The notes: generated by a model not told the origin, from the sequence alone. DNA of 64,000 nucleotides from Macrotis lagotis (GCF_037893015.1 NC_133666.1:744001-808000); one strand, 5' to 3'; counted from the stretch's first letter, positions 11,188-24,808 are shown. Made by a program: numbers and translations.

Positions 11188-14100
11188 GGATCCAGATGTA
11201 GGCGATTGCGTTTTTCCCCTGAAAGCCTGGCCCCTGGCTGGTCCTAATGGTTTGTTCCTTTCTCTTCTACTTTCAGGATCTGCTGGGTTTGGCCTAGGCC
11301 AGCAACAATTTCCTCAGAATGGGAATTCCCCCCTGCTTGACTGGAGTGTGGTTTTTGCCCCCCCCCCCCAGCTCACAGAAGTTGTTTTGGAGGTTGAAAT
11401 CGTGGATGGTCTTGATGTCCACCACGCAGTAATATGAAGGGCCACTGTTTCTTGCAGCTTCTGGCATAAAGGCATGCTCTTGCCCTAGAGAATGGGATTG
11501 AAGCCCATTTTCTGCCACTCAGGCTAGCTTCCTCCTCCAACCATCAACCAACCACCTTGGATTACCAAGCCTGGGAAGTGGGTTTATGACTGGGGCCACC
11601 CAGAGTCTTGGTGAGCTGTCCTCCCGCTCTTAATCTATGTCCTCCATTGGTGTGCTTCTGCCCAGTTCTCAGTCATCTGAGAAATCCACATCTCAGTCTT
11701 GCTCATTTGAGAGAATCTTCTAAATTCAACTGCTCCTTTGATAGCTTGAAGCCATGAGAGCAATTCCTTGGCCAGGCAGAATCTTTCTACAAGCAACAAG
11801 GAGTGAGCACATCTAGCCGACCAGTGTGGTCAACCATGAGTGTGCAGTGCTTTTCCCGTTTCCCTTTGTGTACTCAAAGAAAAATTGGCTGCAATCTGAC
11901 TCAGGTTGCTGTGTTGAGCTTAGTAATAGAGGCAGCCCTTCTATTATTAAATGACATGCCTTTCTGTTTTCTTTCCAGCTGCCCTGATACTGAGAGGGAT
12001 CCTAAGTGCCTTCTTCATGGAGAACAATGGCCAGAAAATAGGATCCCAACCTGTGCCGTCAAGTCCCTAGTAAGTCAATCCTCTAGGCAAGATTTCCTTG
12101 GGGGCCCCGTGGGTCATCAAGCATCATGTGTGGATGCAGAGGATGGCATCCCCCACCAAGCCCCCAGTAATCTTTCCTTGTACTGGAAATCCTCTCAAAC
12201 GGGGAGGGAACAAAGCCATGAGAGGTGTGTCCCTTCCCAGGTGCTCTCAATGATGCTGCAGGGGACCATTTTGGTCTTCCCTTCAAACTGTGCCTCAAGT
12301 GAGGCAGGGGATGTGATTTCCACATGGAACCTGCCTCCTAGAGCAAGATCATTGTCAGCTGGCCTGGAATCTCAGAACCTTTTAGGGTCCTAGCACTGAC
12401 TGTTACTAGAGGGTGATGACAAGAACACAGACAAAGCTGAAAAGTCAAAGAGCTTGGTGGCAGAATTTTTATTGGAGACCTTCCTTGGCTTCTTTTGCTT
12501 GTTCTGGCTCTCTGTGCCTTTAAGGTTCAGGTTCACTCTTGCACTTAGCCACCTATTCAGAAAGGCCAGTGTTCTCATTTAGGCAGGGAAGAGCTCATAT
12601 TTCTCAGTGGTAAGCCATATGGGTCCCCTTATCTTGCTTGCTAGAAGATGTGGGTATAATGCATTGACTGAGAAGAATTTGCCACTGCTTCCCCTTTTCC
12701 TTGGTAGGTATGTACTATAGGCTTTACTTAGGCTGCCTTTGCCAATTGGTTTTGGCAAGAAGCAGTAGGATTAGCACAAGATGGAGGAGTTGGCATCAGC
12801 CCTCTTATGCTAGAGTAATGATAGGGCAATGCATAAAAGTCAGAAGGTCAATGATAGAGAGAACTGGCCAGCTTCAAGGAAAGGAAAGACAAGGGGAAAG
12901 GAGAGGAAAGGACAAAGGAGGAAAGGAAAGGAGAAAGGGACGCATAAGAAAGGGAGAAAGGAAAAGAAAGCCTAGGAGAGGGAAAAAAATAAAGGAAAGG
13001 AAGGGGGAAAGGAAAAGAGAAAAGTAGAAAGTAATGGAAAAAGGAATGGTCAAAAGGATAGGATAAAGGAAAGGAGCCTTGAAGAAGAGTTTCGGTTGTA
13101 ATCAACCAGAAATTACCCTCGGGGTCTAATTGGTCCATGAAGCCTTTCTTTACCTTTCCTCAAGTGGTTCCTAAATCTAGAGGGATTTTTCCAGTGGGGC
13201 CTCAGGCTCTAAATGGAGAGCAATGAACCAAATATTTGGAAATGCATTTTCCCCTGGAAGATGCCACCAGCTTTGCTTTCATCCCTCTAACATTTTCTGC
13301 CTCTGTCTTCTGCTTGCAGAATTCCCTTGAAATTGGCTGAGGCCAACAGCATCCTTGGTATGGGAATAACCCAGGTTTATTAGATGATGGCCTAACTTTA
13401 TCAATGTGTCGGGGGCTTTTCCCTCCTGTGGCAGAGGAAATTATTTTTAAGATGGAAAGCTTTGAAGGTCTCGGTATCCAAAGCAGTGCAAGCCCTGGAA
13501 AACGAAGGGCCTCTACTTCATGAATCTTCTGCCAGAATGGCTACCCCCATGTAACGTATGTGGAGCCCACTTTCTCCCACCGTAGATGGAATCTTCCTTC
13601 AGCATCCAGCGGCTTCTTCCTTGTTATGTCTGTTAGCCAACAATACGGTCCAGGAAGTGGGCTTGGCGTAACAGAATGTAGAGTTATCTTGTTATGTCAG
13701 GAAAACAACATCTGCTTGGTGGCCTTTATTCTACACTGTCATCCTTCCCGGTGCTTCTGCAATAATCCGTGTCAGCCAGAGGATCCTAATCTCAGTGCCC
13801 CTAAGCTGAGAGAATCTTCTAGTTTGGAAAGAGCTTGCACCCCCTCCTTTGATAGCTGTAAGCCATGATAGCAATGTGAGAGCACAGCAGAATCTTTCCA
13901 TGAGTGAGGAGGAGAGAGCATGTTCATTCCACCAGACTACTCGTCCCTGCTTGTGTGTGTGCCTTGTCCTGGTTGCTTTCGGACACTACAGCTTTAGCCT
14001 GCCTTCTACCCCATGATCCGTTATTCAAATGCTGACTGCAGGCATGCCATTTCAGCATGATAGGCAATGCATGTCTTCGCTTACCGCTATTGTGTTGTTT

Positions 14101-15168
14101 TGGTGGATGCTACATGTCACACAGGTGGTTTGGAGAAGCCTTGCCGGAGAACAGGTTCCAGCTATGTACGGTCAAGGGCTTCTCCTCATCTCCCGTAAGT
14201 CATGGTATTGACAAGTTCTCCTTCTGTTGCCCAAAGGGTTTGTGGGCCTCCTCGAATCCACTGTCAAGATTCCTTGGCTCTAGTTGCATCCTATCAGCAT
14301 TGTGAGCTCAAAGACCCATGGCAGGGATGTTCTTCCATTCCAACCCTTTTTGATGATTGTGCAAGAGACTATTTTCCTCTCACCCTTTAGCAATGGCACA
14401 TTGATCAAACTGAGCTCGCATGGTTCTTCAGGGAACAATGGGTCATGATTTCCCATCTGAGGCTGTGACCTCAAGAAGGTAAGTATTCCATGGAATGGAA
14501 ATTCAGACTTTAGTTACTTGTCAGATGCTAGCATTGACTCAATCTAGCTGGCTGTCGATGAGGAGAACCTCAAGAGAGCAGAGAAGTCAGAGCTTGGGTA
14601 CAGAGTGGTGACTGAAATCCTTCCTTTGCTTCTAGTTTTTCTGATTGAGCTCCCTGTGCCTTCAGGGATCAGGCAATGCTTTCCCCAACCTGGGTTTAAT
14701 AGGGTCCTGCCCTTTCAAGGGTGAGCTGAGCAGGCTCTCAGATATCTCAGTGGTCAACCCTATGTGTCCCCTGGAATAACTAGTTTGAGGTTGTTGGTAG
14801 CCCGGAGTGCCTCTGACAGATCGAAGTTGGCGTTTTCTAGCTGACTGACAATAGGTTTCCTGAAGGGATCATCTGGAAATGGGGATTGCTTTTCAACTGC
14901 AGGTTAGACCCCAGATAGATTTGTTGGCACGACAATTTTGCTGTTAGACTCCTGAGCCTGGAATGCCATCGATGCAATGAATGGAAGAAGGGGAACTGGG
15001 GAAGAGTTTTGATGTGAATCCATTGGGCTTATCCTTGAGCTCTTGTCCCCTCTCAGAAGCATTTCTTCTCCCTTGTTCAGGTGCTGCCTTGTGCCTGCGG
15101 ATTCCTTCTGGGAGATGGAAAGAGATCAGGATCTACCCCTGGGTTCTCCTGTTGCAAGTGGGTGGAAA
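11188..15168 (+). repeat. Array unit 1 (most diverged full unit)
   Basis: Collinear with the other units but with many more substitutions; for example its purine tract is less regular and its CUB-like block at 14391 differs at several positions. As the unit at the left edge it is expected to escape homogenisation. Length 3981. Confidence 0.95.
11979..12069 (+). pseudogene. CCP/sushi second-half exon relic, unit 1
   Basis: A 91-base block follows a pyrimidine tract and CAG and ends at GTAAGT. Read one base in (phase 2), it gives 30 open codons with two cysteines, W and P-x-C spaced as in the second half of a CCP domain: CLLHGEQWPENRIPTC, with an extra N-terminal Cys in the codon after the border. 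A phase-2 split inside CCP domains is known from complement-receptor-type genes. There is no start or flanking frame to make a protein, so I call it an exon relic. Confidence 0.55.
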
Positions 15169-18100
15169 GGATCCAGATGTAGCCAAATGCATTTTAGCCC
15201 CGGAAGGCTGGTGCCTGGCTGGTCCTCATGGTTTGTTCCTGTGTCTTCTTCTACTTGCAGTATCTCCAGGGTTCGTCCTGGGCTAGCAACAACCTCCTCA
15301 GCACGGGAATTCATGCTACTTACCTGGGGTGTGGCCGTTGGCCCTCAGCTCTCAGAAGTTGTTTTGGAAGTTGAAATTGTGGATGGGCCTGATGTCCACC
15401 ACGCAGTAATATGAAGGGCCACTGTGTCCTGCAGCTTCTGGCATAAAGGCTTGCTCTTGCCCTGGAGAATGGGATTGAAGCCCATTTTCGGCGACTCAGG
15501 CTAGCATCCTCCTCCAGCCATCGACCAGCTTGTACCACCAAGCCCGAGAAGCGGGCTTGTGATGAGCACCACACGGCAACTTGGTGTGCTACCCTGTCGC
15601 TCTTCACCCGTGTTCTCCATGGGTGCGCTTCTGCCCAATTCTCAGTCATCTGAGAAATCCTCAACTCAGTCTGGCTCATCTGGGAGAATCTTCTACATTC
15701 AACCGCTCCTTTGATAGCCTCAAGCCATGAGAGCAATTCCTTGGCCAGGAAGAATCTTTCTACAAGCAACAAGGAGTGAGCACGTCTGGCCGACCAGTGT
15801 GGTCAACCATGAGCGTGCAGTGCTTTTCCCATTTCCCTTTGTGTATCCAAAGAAAAATGGGCTGCAATCTGACTCAGGTTGCTGTGTTGAGCTTCGTAAT
15901 AGAGGCAGCCCCTCAATTATTAAATGATATGTCTTTGTGTTTTCTTTCTAGATGCCCTCATACTGAGAATGATTCTAAGTGCATTGTTCATGGAGAACAA
16001 TGGCCAGAAAATAACATCCCAACCTGTGCCGTCAAGTCTCTAGTAAGTCGATCTTCTACGCAAGTTTTCCTTGGGGGTCCCGTGGGTCATGAAGCATCAT
16101 GTGGGGATGCAGGGGTTGTCATCTTCCACCAGGTCCCAGTTAAACTATCCTTGCTGTAATGGAAATCCTCTCACACAGGGAGCGCACAAAGCCATGAGAG
16201 CAGTGTCCCTTCCGAGGCATTCTCCACGATGCTGCAGGGGACCATTTCGGTCTTCCCTTCGAACTGTGCCTCAAGTGAGGCATGGGATGTGAGTTCCACA
16301 TGGAATCTACCTTCTGGAGCAAGATCAGTGTCAGTTGTCCTGGTAATCCGAGAACCTTGTAGGATCCTCACATTGACTGTTACTAGAGCGTGATGATAAG
16401 GACACAGACAAAGCAGAGAAGTCAAAGATCTTGGTGGCAGAATTTGCATTGGAGACCTTCTTTGGCTTTTTTGCTCATTCTGGCTCTGTGTGCCTTTAGG
16501 GTTCAGGCCCACTCCTGCACTTAGGCACCTTTTCAGAAAGGCCAGTGTTCTCACTCAGGCAGGGAAGATCTCATATTTCTCAGTGGGTAGCCGTTGGGTT
16601 CCCCTTATCTTGTTTGCTTGAAGATGTGATTGTAATGCACTGACTCTGAAGAAGTTGCCTCTGCTTCCCCTTTGCCTTGGTAGGTATGTACTGTAGGCTT
16701 CGCTAAGTCAGCCTTTACGAATTGGATTTGGCAAGAAGCAGTACGAGTATCACAAGATAGAGGAGTTGGCCTCAGCCCTCTTTTGCTAGAGTAATGATAG
16801 GGGAATGCTTAAAGGTCAGAATGTCAATGATAAAGGGAACTGGCCAGCTTCAAGGAAAGGAAAGAGAAGGAAGGAAAGACAAGGGGAATGGATAGGAAAT
16901 GAGAAAGTTGGAACGGAAAGGAGAAAGGGACGCATAGGAAAGTTGGAAGGGAAAGGAAAGGATAGGAAAGCAAACAAAAGAAAGGAAAGGAAAGGGAGAA
17001 AGGAAAAGAGAAAAGTAGAAAGGAATGGAAAAGTGAAAGGTCAAAAGGATAAGATAAAGGAAAGGAGGCTTGGGGAAGGGTATCAGTTGTAACCAACCAG
17101 AAATTACCCTTGGGGTTTCTTTGCTCCGCAAAGCCTTTCTTTTCCTTTACTGAAGTGGTTCCTAAATCTAGAGGGATTTTCCCGTGGAGCCTCACGCTCT
17201 AAATGTGGAGAAATGAACCAAATATTCTGAAATGCATTTTCACCCAAATGATACCACTTGCTTTGCCTTCATCCCTCTAACCTTTGCTGCCTTTGTCTTC
17301 TCCTTTCAGAATTGCATTCAAATTAGCCAAGGCCAACAGCATCCTTGGCATGGGAATACATGCACTAAGTGGGGATGATGGCCCAGCTTTCTAATGTGTC
17401 AAGGGCTTTGTTTCCTCCTGTGACAGAGGAAAGTATTTTTAAGATGGATACCTTTGATTGCCCTGGAATCCTAAACAGTGCAAGCCCTGGAAACGAAGGG
17501 CCTCTATTTCATGAATCTTGTGGCAGAATGGCTACTCCCACGTAAAGTGTGTGGAGCCCACTTTCTGCCACCCCAGATGGCATCCTCCTTCTGCATCCAT
17601 CGGCTTCTTCCTTGTTATGTCTGTTAGCCAAATCCCAATCTAGGAAGTGGGCTTGGCATAACGGCATCTGGAGTCATCCTGTCCTATCGGGAAAACAACA
17701 TCTGTTTGGCGGCCTTTATTCGAGGTCGTCGTCTTTCCTGGTGCTGCTGCAAAAATTCGTGCCAGCCGGGGGATCCTAATCTCCGTCTTCCACAGTTGGG
17801 AGAATCTTCTAGTTTGGAAAGAGCTTGTGCCTCCTCCTTTGATTGCCGTAAGGCATGGGAGCAATCTGTGAGCACGGCAGAATCTTTCCACTAGTGAGGA
17901 GGAGAGAGCACTTTCGTTCCACCAGAGTACTCGTCCCTGCTTGTGTATGCACCTTTTCCCCATGGCTTTTGTGCACTACAGCTTCAGCCTTCCTTCTACC
18001 CCATGATCCGTTATTCAACTTCCCACTACAGGCATGCCTTTAAAGACTGACGGGCAATGCATATGGCTTTGCTTCTCTCTAGTGTTTTGTTTTGGTGTAT

Positions 18101-19148
18101 GATGAATGTCACCCAGCTGTTTTGGAGAAGCCTTGCCGGAGAACAGGTTCTGGCCACATACGGTCATCTCCGGTAAGTCATGGTACTGGCAGGTTACCAT
18201 TCTCTTACCCAAGGGGTCCGCCTGCCTCCTCGAAGGCACTGTCAAGCTTCCTTGGCTCTAGTTGCCACCCTGTCAGCATTGTGAGCTCAAAGGCCAACAG
18301 CAGGGATGTTCTCACATTCTAACCCTTTTGGATGATTGTACAAGAGACTACTTTCCTCTCACCCTTTAGCAATGGCACATTGATGAAATTGAGCTCACAC
18401 GATTCTCCACAGAACCCTGGGTCGGGATTTCCCATTGGAGGCTGTGACCTCAAGAAGGTAAGTATTCCATGGAATGGAAATTCAGACTTTAGTGACTTGT
18501 CAGATGCTAGCATTGACTCAATCTAGCTGGCTGTCGATGAGGAGAACCTCAAGAGAGCAGAGAAGTCAGAGCTTGGGTACAGAGTGGTGATTGAAATCCT
18601 TCCTTTGCTTCTAGTTTATCTGATCTGGCTCCCTGTGCCTTCAGCCATAGGGCATTGCTTTCCCCAACCTGGGTTTTAGAGGGTCCTGCTCTGTAGAGGG
18701 TGAGCTGAGCAGGCTCTCAGACATCTCAGTGGTCAACCCTATGTGTCCCCTGGAATTTCTGCATTGTGTTTGTTGGTGGCCCAGAATGCCTCTGGCAGAT
18801 CGAAGTTGACTTTTTCTAGCTGACTGACAATAGGCTTCCTATTAGAATCCTTCATGTGGCAATGCGGATTACTTTTCAAATGCAGGTTAGACCGCAGGCT
18901 GACTTGTTGGTACAATTGTGCTGTTAGTGTCCTGAGCCTGGAATGCCATCAATGAAGTGAATGGGAGAAGGGGGACTGGGGAAGAGTTTTGATGTGAATC
19001 CATTGGGCTTATCCTTGAGCTCTTGTCCCCTCTCAGAAGCATTTCTTCTCCCTTCTTCAGGTGCTGCCTTGTGCCTGTGGGTTCCTTCTGGGAGATGGAA
19101 AGAGATCAGGATCTACCTCTGGGTTCTCCTGTTGCAAGTGGGTGGAAA
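15169..19148 (+). repeat. Array unit 2
   Basis: Length 3980. It is intermediate between unit 1 and the central units: it already shares the central form of most exon-like blocks but lacks the expanded C-tract. Confidence 0.95.
15952..16042 (+). pseudogene. CCP/sushi second-half exon relic, unit 2
   Basis: Same 91-base block as in unit 1, bordered by TTTCTTTCTAG and GTAAGT. It is open in the same frame, with core CIVHGEQWPENNIPTC and the N-terminal Cys kept. Confidence 0.55.
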
Positions 19149-22100
19149 GGATCCAGATGTAGGCAAATGTGTTTTCCCCTGGAAGGCTGGCCCCTGGCTG
19201 GTCCTATTTGTTTGTTCCTTTGTCTTCTTCTACTTGCAGTATCTCCTAGTTTGTCCTGGGCCAGCAACAACCTGCTCAGCACGGGAATTCATGCTACTTC
19301 CCTGGGGTGTGCCCGTTGGCCCCCAGCTCTCAGAAGTTGTTTTGGAAGTTGAAATCGTGGATGGGCCTGGTGTGCACCAGGCAGTAATATGAAGGGCCAC
19401 TGTGTCCTGCAGCTTCTGGCATACAGGCTTGCTCTTGCGCTGGAGAATGGGATTGATGCCCATTTTCTGTGACTCAGGCTAGCATCCTCCTCCAGCCATC
19501 GACCACCTTGTACCACCAAGCCCGCGAAGTGGGCTTGTGATGAGGGCCATCCGGCGTCTTGGTGTGCTACCCTGTCGCTCTTCACCTGTGCTTGCCATGG
19601 GTGTGCTTCTGCCCAATTCCCAGTCATCTGAGCAATCCTCATCTCAGTCTTGCTCATCTGAGAGAATTCCTACATTCAACCGCTCCTTTGATAGCCTCAA
19701 GCCATGAGAGCACTTCCTTGGCCAGGCAGGATCTTTCTACTAGCAACAAGGAGTGAGCACGTCTGGCCGACCAGTGTGGTCAACCATGAGTGTGCAGTGC
19801 TTTTCCCGTTTCCCTTTGTATATCCAAAGAAAAATTGGCTGCAATCTGACTCAGGTTGCTGTGTTGAGCTTCGTAATAGAGGCAGCCCTTCAATTATTAT
19901 ATGACATGTGTTTGTGTTTTCTTTCTAGATACCCTCATACTGAGAAGGATTCTAAGTGCCTTCTTCATGGAGAACAATGGCCAGAAAATAACATTCCAAC
20001 CTGTGCCGTCAAGTCTCTAGTAAGTCGATCTTCTAGGCAAGTTTTCCTTACGGCCCCCGTGGGTCATGAAGCATCATGTGGGGATGCCGGGGTTGGCATC
20101 CCCCATAAGATCCCAGTTAAGCTTTCCTTGCTGTACTGGAAATCCTGTCACACAGGGAGGGCACAAGCCATGAGAGGAGTGTCCCTTCCGAGGCATTCTC
20201 CACGATGCTGCAGGGGACCATTTTGGTCTTCCCTTCGAACTGTGCCTCAAGTGAGGCATGGGATGTGTTTTCCACATGGAACCTGCCTCCTGGAGCAAGA
20301 TCAGTGTCAGTTGTCCTGGTAATCTGAGAACCTTGTAGGATCCTCGCTTTGGCTGTTACTAGAGGGTGATGATAAGGACACAGACAAAGCCGAGAAGTCA
20401 AAGATCTTGGTGGCAGAATTTGGATTCGAGACCTTCCTTGGCTTTTTTGCTCATTCTGGCTCTGTGTGCCTTTAGGGTTCAGGCCCACTCCTGCACTTAG
20501 GCACCTTTTCAGAAAGGCCAGTGTTCTCACTTAGGCAGGGAAGATCTCATATTTCTCAGTGGGTAGCCGTACGGTTCCCCTTATCTTGTTTGCTTGAAGA
20601 TGTGATTGTAATGCACTGACTCGGAGGAAGTTGCCTCTGCTTCCCCTTTGCTTTGGTAGGTATGTACTGTAGGCTTCGCTTAGTCTACCTTTGGGAATTG
20701 GTTTTGGCAAGAAGCAGTAGGATTATCAGAAGATAGAGGAGTTGGCATCTGCCCTCTTTTGCTAGAGTAATGATAGGGGAATGCTTAAAGGTCAGAATGT
20801 CAATGATAGAGGGAACTGTCCAGCTTCAAGGAAAGGAAAGAGAAGGAAGGAAAGACAAGGGGAACGGATAGGAAATGAGAAAGTTGGAACGGAAAGGAGA
20901 AAGGGACGCATAGGAAAGTTGGAAGGGAAAGGAAAGGATAGGAAAGCAAACAAAAGAAAGGAAAGGAAAGGGGGAAAGGAAAAGAGAAAAGTAGAAAGGA
21001 ATGGAAAAAGGAAAGGTCAAAAGGATAGGATAAAGGAAAGGAGGCTTGGGGAAGGGTATCAGTTGTAACCAAACAGAAATTACCCTTGGGGTTTCTTTGC
21101 TCCACGAAGCCTTTCTTTTCCGTTACTGAAGTGTTTCCTAAATCTATAGGGATTTTCTAGTGGAGCCTCACGCTCTAAATGTAGAGAAATGAACCAAATA
21201 TTCTGAAATGCATTTCCCCCCGAATGATACGACTTGCTTTGCCTTCATCCCTCTAACCTTTCCTGCCTTTGTCTTCTCCTTTCAGAACTGCATTCAAATT
21301 AGCCAAGGCCAACAGCATCCTTGGCATGGGAATACATGCAGGTATTTGAGATGACGGCCCAGCGTTCTCATGTGTCAGGGGCTTTTTTTCCTCCCGTGGC
21401 AGAGGAAAGTATTTTTAAGATGGATACCTTTGATTGCCCTGGAATCCAAAGCAGTGCAAGCCCTGGAAAACGAAGGGCCTCTATTTCATGAATCTTGTGG
21501 CAGAATGGCTACTCCCACGTAATGTGCGTGGAGCCCAAATTCTGCCACCCCAGATGGCATCCTCCTTCTGCATCCATCGGCTTCTTCCTTGTTATGTCTG
21601 TTAGCCAAATCCCAGTCCAGGAAGTGGGCTTGGAATAACGGCATCTGGAGTCATCCTGTCATATCGGGAAAACAACAGCTGTTTGGCGGCCTTTATTCTA
21701 CGTCGTCTTCCTTTCTGGTGCTGCTGCAAAAATTCGTGCCAGCTGGGGGATCCTAATCTCCGACTTCCACAGCTGAGAGAATCTTCTAGTTTGGAAAGAG
21801 CTTGCGCCCCCCCCCCTTTGATTGCTGTAAGGCATGGGAGCAATCCGTGAGCATGGCAGAGTCTTTGCACTAGTGAGGAGGAGAGAGCACTTTCGTTCCA
21901 CCAGAGTACTCGTCCCTGCTTGTGTGTGCACCTTGTCCCCGTGGCTTTCGTGCACTACAGCTTCAGCCTTCCTTCTACCCCATGATCCATTATTCAAATT
22001 CCCACTACAGGCATGCCTTTAAAGAATGATGGGCACTGTATATGGCTTCGCTTCTGTCTAGTGTGTTGTTTTGGTGGATGCTGAATGTCACCCAGCTGCT

Positions 22101-23131
22101 TTGAAGAAGCCTTGCCCGAGAACAGGTTCCGGCCACGTACGGTCATCTCCGGTAAGTCACGGTACTGGCAGGTTATCGTTCTCTTGCCCAAGGGGTCCGC
22201 CCGCCTCCTCGAAGCCACTTTTACTTCCTTGGCTCTAGTTGCCACCCTGTCAGCATTGTGAGCTCAAAGACCCATGGCAGGGATGTTCTCCTATTCCACC
22301 AACCCTTTTTGATGATTGTGCAAGAGACTACTTTCCTCTCGCCCTTTAGCAATGGCACATTGATCCATCTGAGCTCGCACGGTTCTCCACGGAACCCTGG
22401 GTCAGGATTTCCCATTGGAGGCTGTGACCTCAAGAAGGTAAGTATTCCATGGAATGGAAATTCAGACTTTAGTGACTTGTCAGATGCTAGCATTGACTCA
22501 ATCTAGCTGGCTGTCGATGAGGAGAACCTCAAGAGAGCAGAGAAGTCAGAGCTTGGGTACAGAGTGGTGATTGAAATCCTTCCTTTGCTTCTAGTTTATC
22601 TGATCTGGCTCCCTGTGCCTTCAGCCATAGGGCATTGCTTTCCCCAACCTGGGTTTTAGAGGGTCCTGCTCTTTAGAGGGTGAGCTGAGCAGGCTCTCAG
22701 ACATCTCAGTGGTCAACCCTATGTGTCCCCTGGAATTTCTGCATTGTGTTTGTTGGTGGCCCAGAATGCCTCTGGCAGATCGAAGTTGACTTTTTCTAGC
22801 TGACTGACAATAGGCTTCCTATTAGAATCCTTCATCTGGAAATGCGGATTACTTTTCAAATGCAGGTTAGACCGCAGGCTGACTTGTTGGCACGACAATT
22901 GTGCTGTTAGTGTCCTGAGCCTGGAATGCCATCAATGCAGTGAATGGGAGAAGGGGGACTGGGGAAGAGTTTTGATGTGAATCCATTGGGCTTATCCTTG
23001 AGCTCTTGTCCCCTCTCAGAAGCATTTCTTCTCCCTTCTTCAGGTGCTGCCTTGTGCCTGTGGGTTCCTTCTGGGAGATGGAAAGAGATCAGGATCTACC
23101 TCTGGGTTCTCCTGTTGCAAGTGGGTGGAAA
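19149..23131 (+). repeat. Array unit 3
   Basis: Length 3983. The first half carries private differences. From about 21.3 kb on it is nearly indistinguishable from units 4 and 5, including a 10-base C-tract near 21807. It looks like a mosaic of edge and central sequence. Confidence 0.95.
19929..20019 (+). pseudogene. CCP/sushi second-half exon relic, unit 3
   Basis: Same block and borders. The first Cys codon is TAC (Tyr) here; the other cysteines, W and P-x-C remain. Confidence 0.5.
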
Positions 23132-23222
23132 GGATCCAGATGTAGGCAAGTATGTTTTCCCCTGGAATGCTGGCCCCTGGCTGGTCCTATTTGTTTGTTC
23201 CTTTGTCTTCTTCTACTTGCAG

Positions 23223-23470
23223 TATCTCCTAGTTTGTCCTGGGCCAGCAACAACCTGCTCAGCACGGGAATTCATGCTACTTCCCTGGGGTGTGCCCGTT
23301 GGCCCCCAGCTCTCAGAAGTTGTTTTGGAAGTTGAAATCGTGGATGGGCCTGGTGTGCACCAGGCAGTAATATGAAGGGCCACTGTGTCCTGCAGCTTCT
23401 GGCATACAGGCTTGCTCTTGCGCTGGAGAATGGGATTGATGCCCATTTTCTGCGACTCAGGCTAGCATCC
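23223..23470 (+). pseudogene. CUB C-terminal-half relic (first monomer), unit 4
   Basis: It starts after TTCTACTTGCAG. In the frame open at 22944-23375 the block includes VVLEVEIVDGPGVHQAV; the unit 2 form at 15355-15412 reads EVEIVDGPDVHHAV. The E-I-x-D-G-P segment is the classic CUB calcium-side loop. Stops follow shortly in every unit. Equivalent blocks lie at the same offset in all seven units. Confidence 0.45.
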
Positions 23471-23911
23471 TCCTCCAGCCATCGACCACCTTGTACCACT
23501 AAGCCCGCGAAGTGGGCTCGTGATGAGGGTCATCCGGCGTCTTGGTGTGCTACCCTGTCGCTCTTCACCTGTGCTTGCCGTGGGTGTGCTTCTGCCCAAT
23601 TCTCAGTCATCTGAGCAATCCTCATCTCAGTCTTGCTCATCTGAGAGAATTCCTACATTCAACCGCTCCTTTGATAGCCTCAAGCCATGAGAGCAATTCC
23701 TTGGCCAGGCAGGATCTTTCTACTAGCTACAAGGAGTGAGCACGTCTGGCCGACCAGTGTGGTCAACCATGAGTGTGCAGTGCTTTTCCCGTTTCCCTTT
23801 GTATATCCAAAGAAAAATTGGCTGCAATCTGACTCAGGTTGCTGTGTTGAGCTTCGTAATAGAGGCAGCCCTTCAATTATTATATGACATGTGTTTGTGT
23901 TTTCTTTCTAG

Positions 23912-24002
23912 AGACCCTCATACTGAGAAGGATTCTAAGTGCCTTGTTCATGGAGAACAATGGCCAGAAAATAACATGCCAACCTGTGCCGTCAAGTCCC
24001 TA
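23912..24002 (+). pseudogene. CCP/sushi second-half exon relic, unit 4
   Basis: Same block and borders. The first Cys is replaced by Asp (GAC). The remaining core is CLVHGEQWPENNMPTC. Loss of the Cys in the homogenised form argues against a folded CCP product. Confidence 0.5.
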
Positions 24003-24196
24003 GTAAGTCGATCTTCTAGGCAAGTTTTCCGTAGGGCCCCCGTGGGTCATGAAGCATCATGTGGGGATGCCGGGGTTGGCATCCCCCATAGATCCCAGTT
24101 AAGCTTTCCTTGCTGTACTGGAAATCCTCTCACACAGGGAGGGCACAAAGCCATGAGAGGAGTGTCCCTTCCGAGGCATTCTCCACGATGCTGCAG

Positions 24197-24301
24197 GGGA
24201 CCATTTTGGTCTTCCCTTCGAACTGTGCCTCAAGGGAGGCATGGGATGTGATTTCCACATGGAACCTGCCTCCTGGAGCAAGATCAGTGTCAGTTGTCCT
24301 G
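24197..24301 (+). pseudogene. CUB N-terminal exon relic (first monomer), unit 4
   Basis: A 105-base block preceded by GATGCTGCAG and followed by GTAATC is open over 35 codons. It begins GTILVFPSN and ends STWNLPPGARSVSVVL. This resembles the CUB pattern G-T-I-x-S-P ... C-x-W-x-I-x-x-P-x-G-x-R-I-x-L, with Ser in place of the usual Cys. Equivalent blocks start at 12262, 16237, 20214, 28182 and 32167. The order CCP-half then CUB-half fits a protein of alternating CUB and CCP domains. The assignment is by eye and needs a profile search. Confidence 0.45.
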
Positions 24302-24808
24302 GTAATCTGAGAACCTTGTAGGATCCTCGCTTTGGCTGTTACTAGAGGGTGATGATAAGGACACAGACAAAGCCGAGAAGTCAAAGATCTTGGTGGCAGA
24401 ATTTGGATTCGAGACCTTCCTTGGCTTTTTTGCTCATTCTGGCTCTGTGTGCCTTTAGGGTTCAGGCCCACTCCTGCACTTAGGCACCTTTTCAGAAAGG
24501 CCAGTGTTCTCACTCAGGCAGGGAAGATCTCATATTTCTCAGTGGGTAGCCGTAGGGTTCCCCTTATCTTGTTTGCTTGAAGATGTGATTGTAATGCACT
24601 GACTCGGAGGAAGTTGCCTCTGCTTCCCCTTTGCTTTGGTAGGTATGTACTGTAGGCTTCGCTTAGTCTACCTTTGCGAATTGGTTTTGGCAAGAAGCAG
24701 TAGGATTATCAGAAGATAGAGGAGTTGGCATCCGCCCTCTTTTGCTAGAGTAATGATAGGGGAATGCTTAAAGGTCAGAATGTCAATGATAGAGGGAACT
24801 GGCCAGCT

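Noticed and set aside
11188-15168. Array as an SRCR/CUB gene repeat of the DMBT1 type
   Set aside because: DMBT1 also has a repeat of about 4 kb, but I found no SRCR cysteine pattern in any frame, while a CCP-like block is present.
19753-20322. Open frames of 127-196 codons starting with MSTS in each array unit
   Set aside because: They cross a pyrimidine-rich acceptor and continue through intron-like sequence. Only the 91-base CCP-like block within them has domain features. They recur simply because the units are nearly identical.
22944-23375. Intact CSMD or SEZ6 gene segment
   Set aside because: No domain is complete, stops follow each block and cysteines are missing. Intron sizes also differ greatly from those families.
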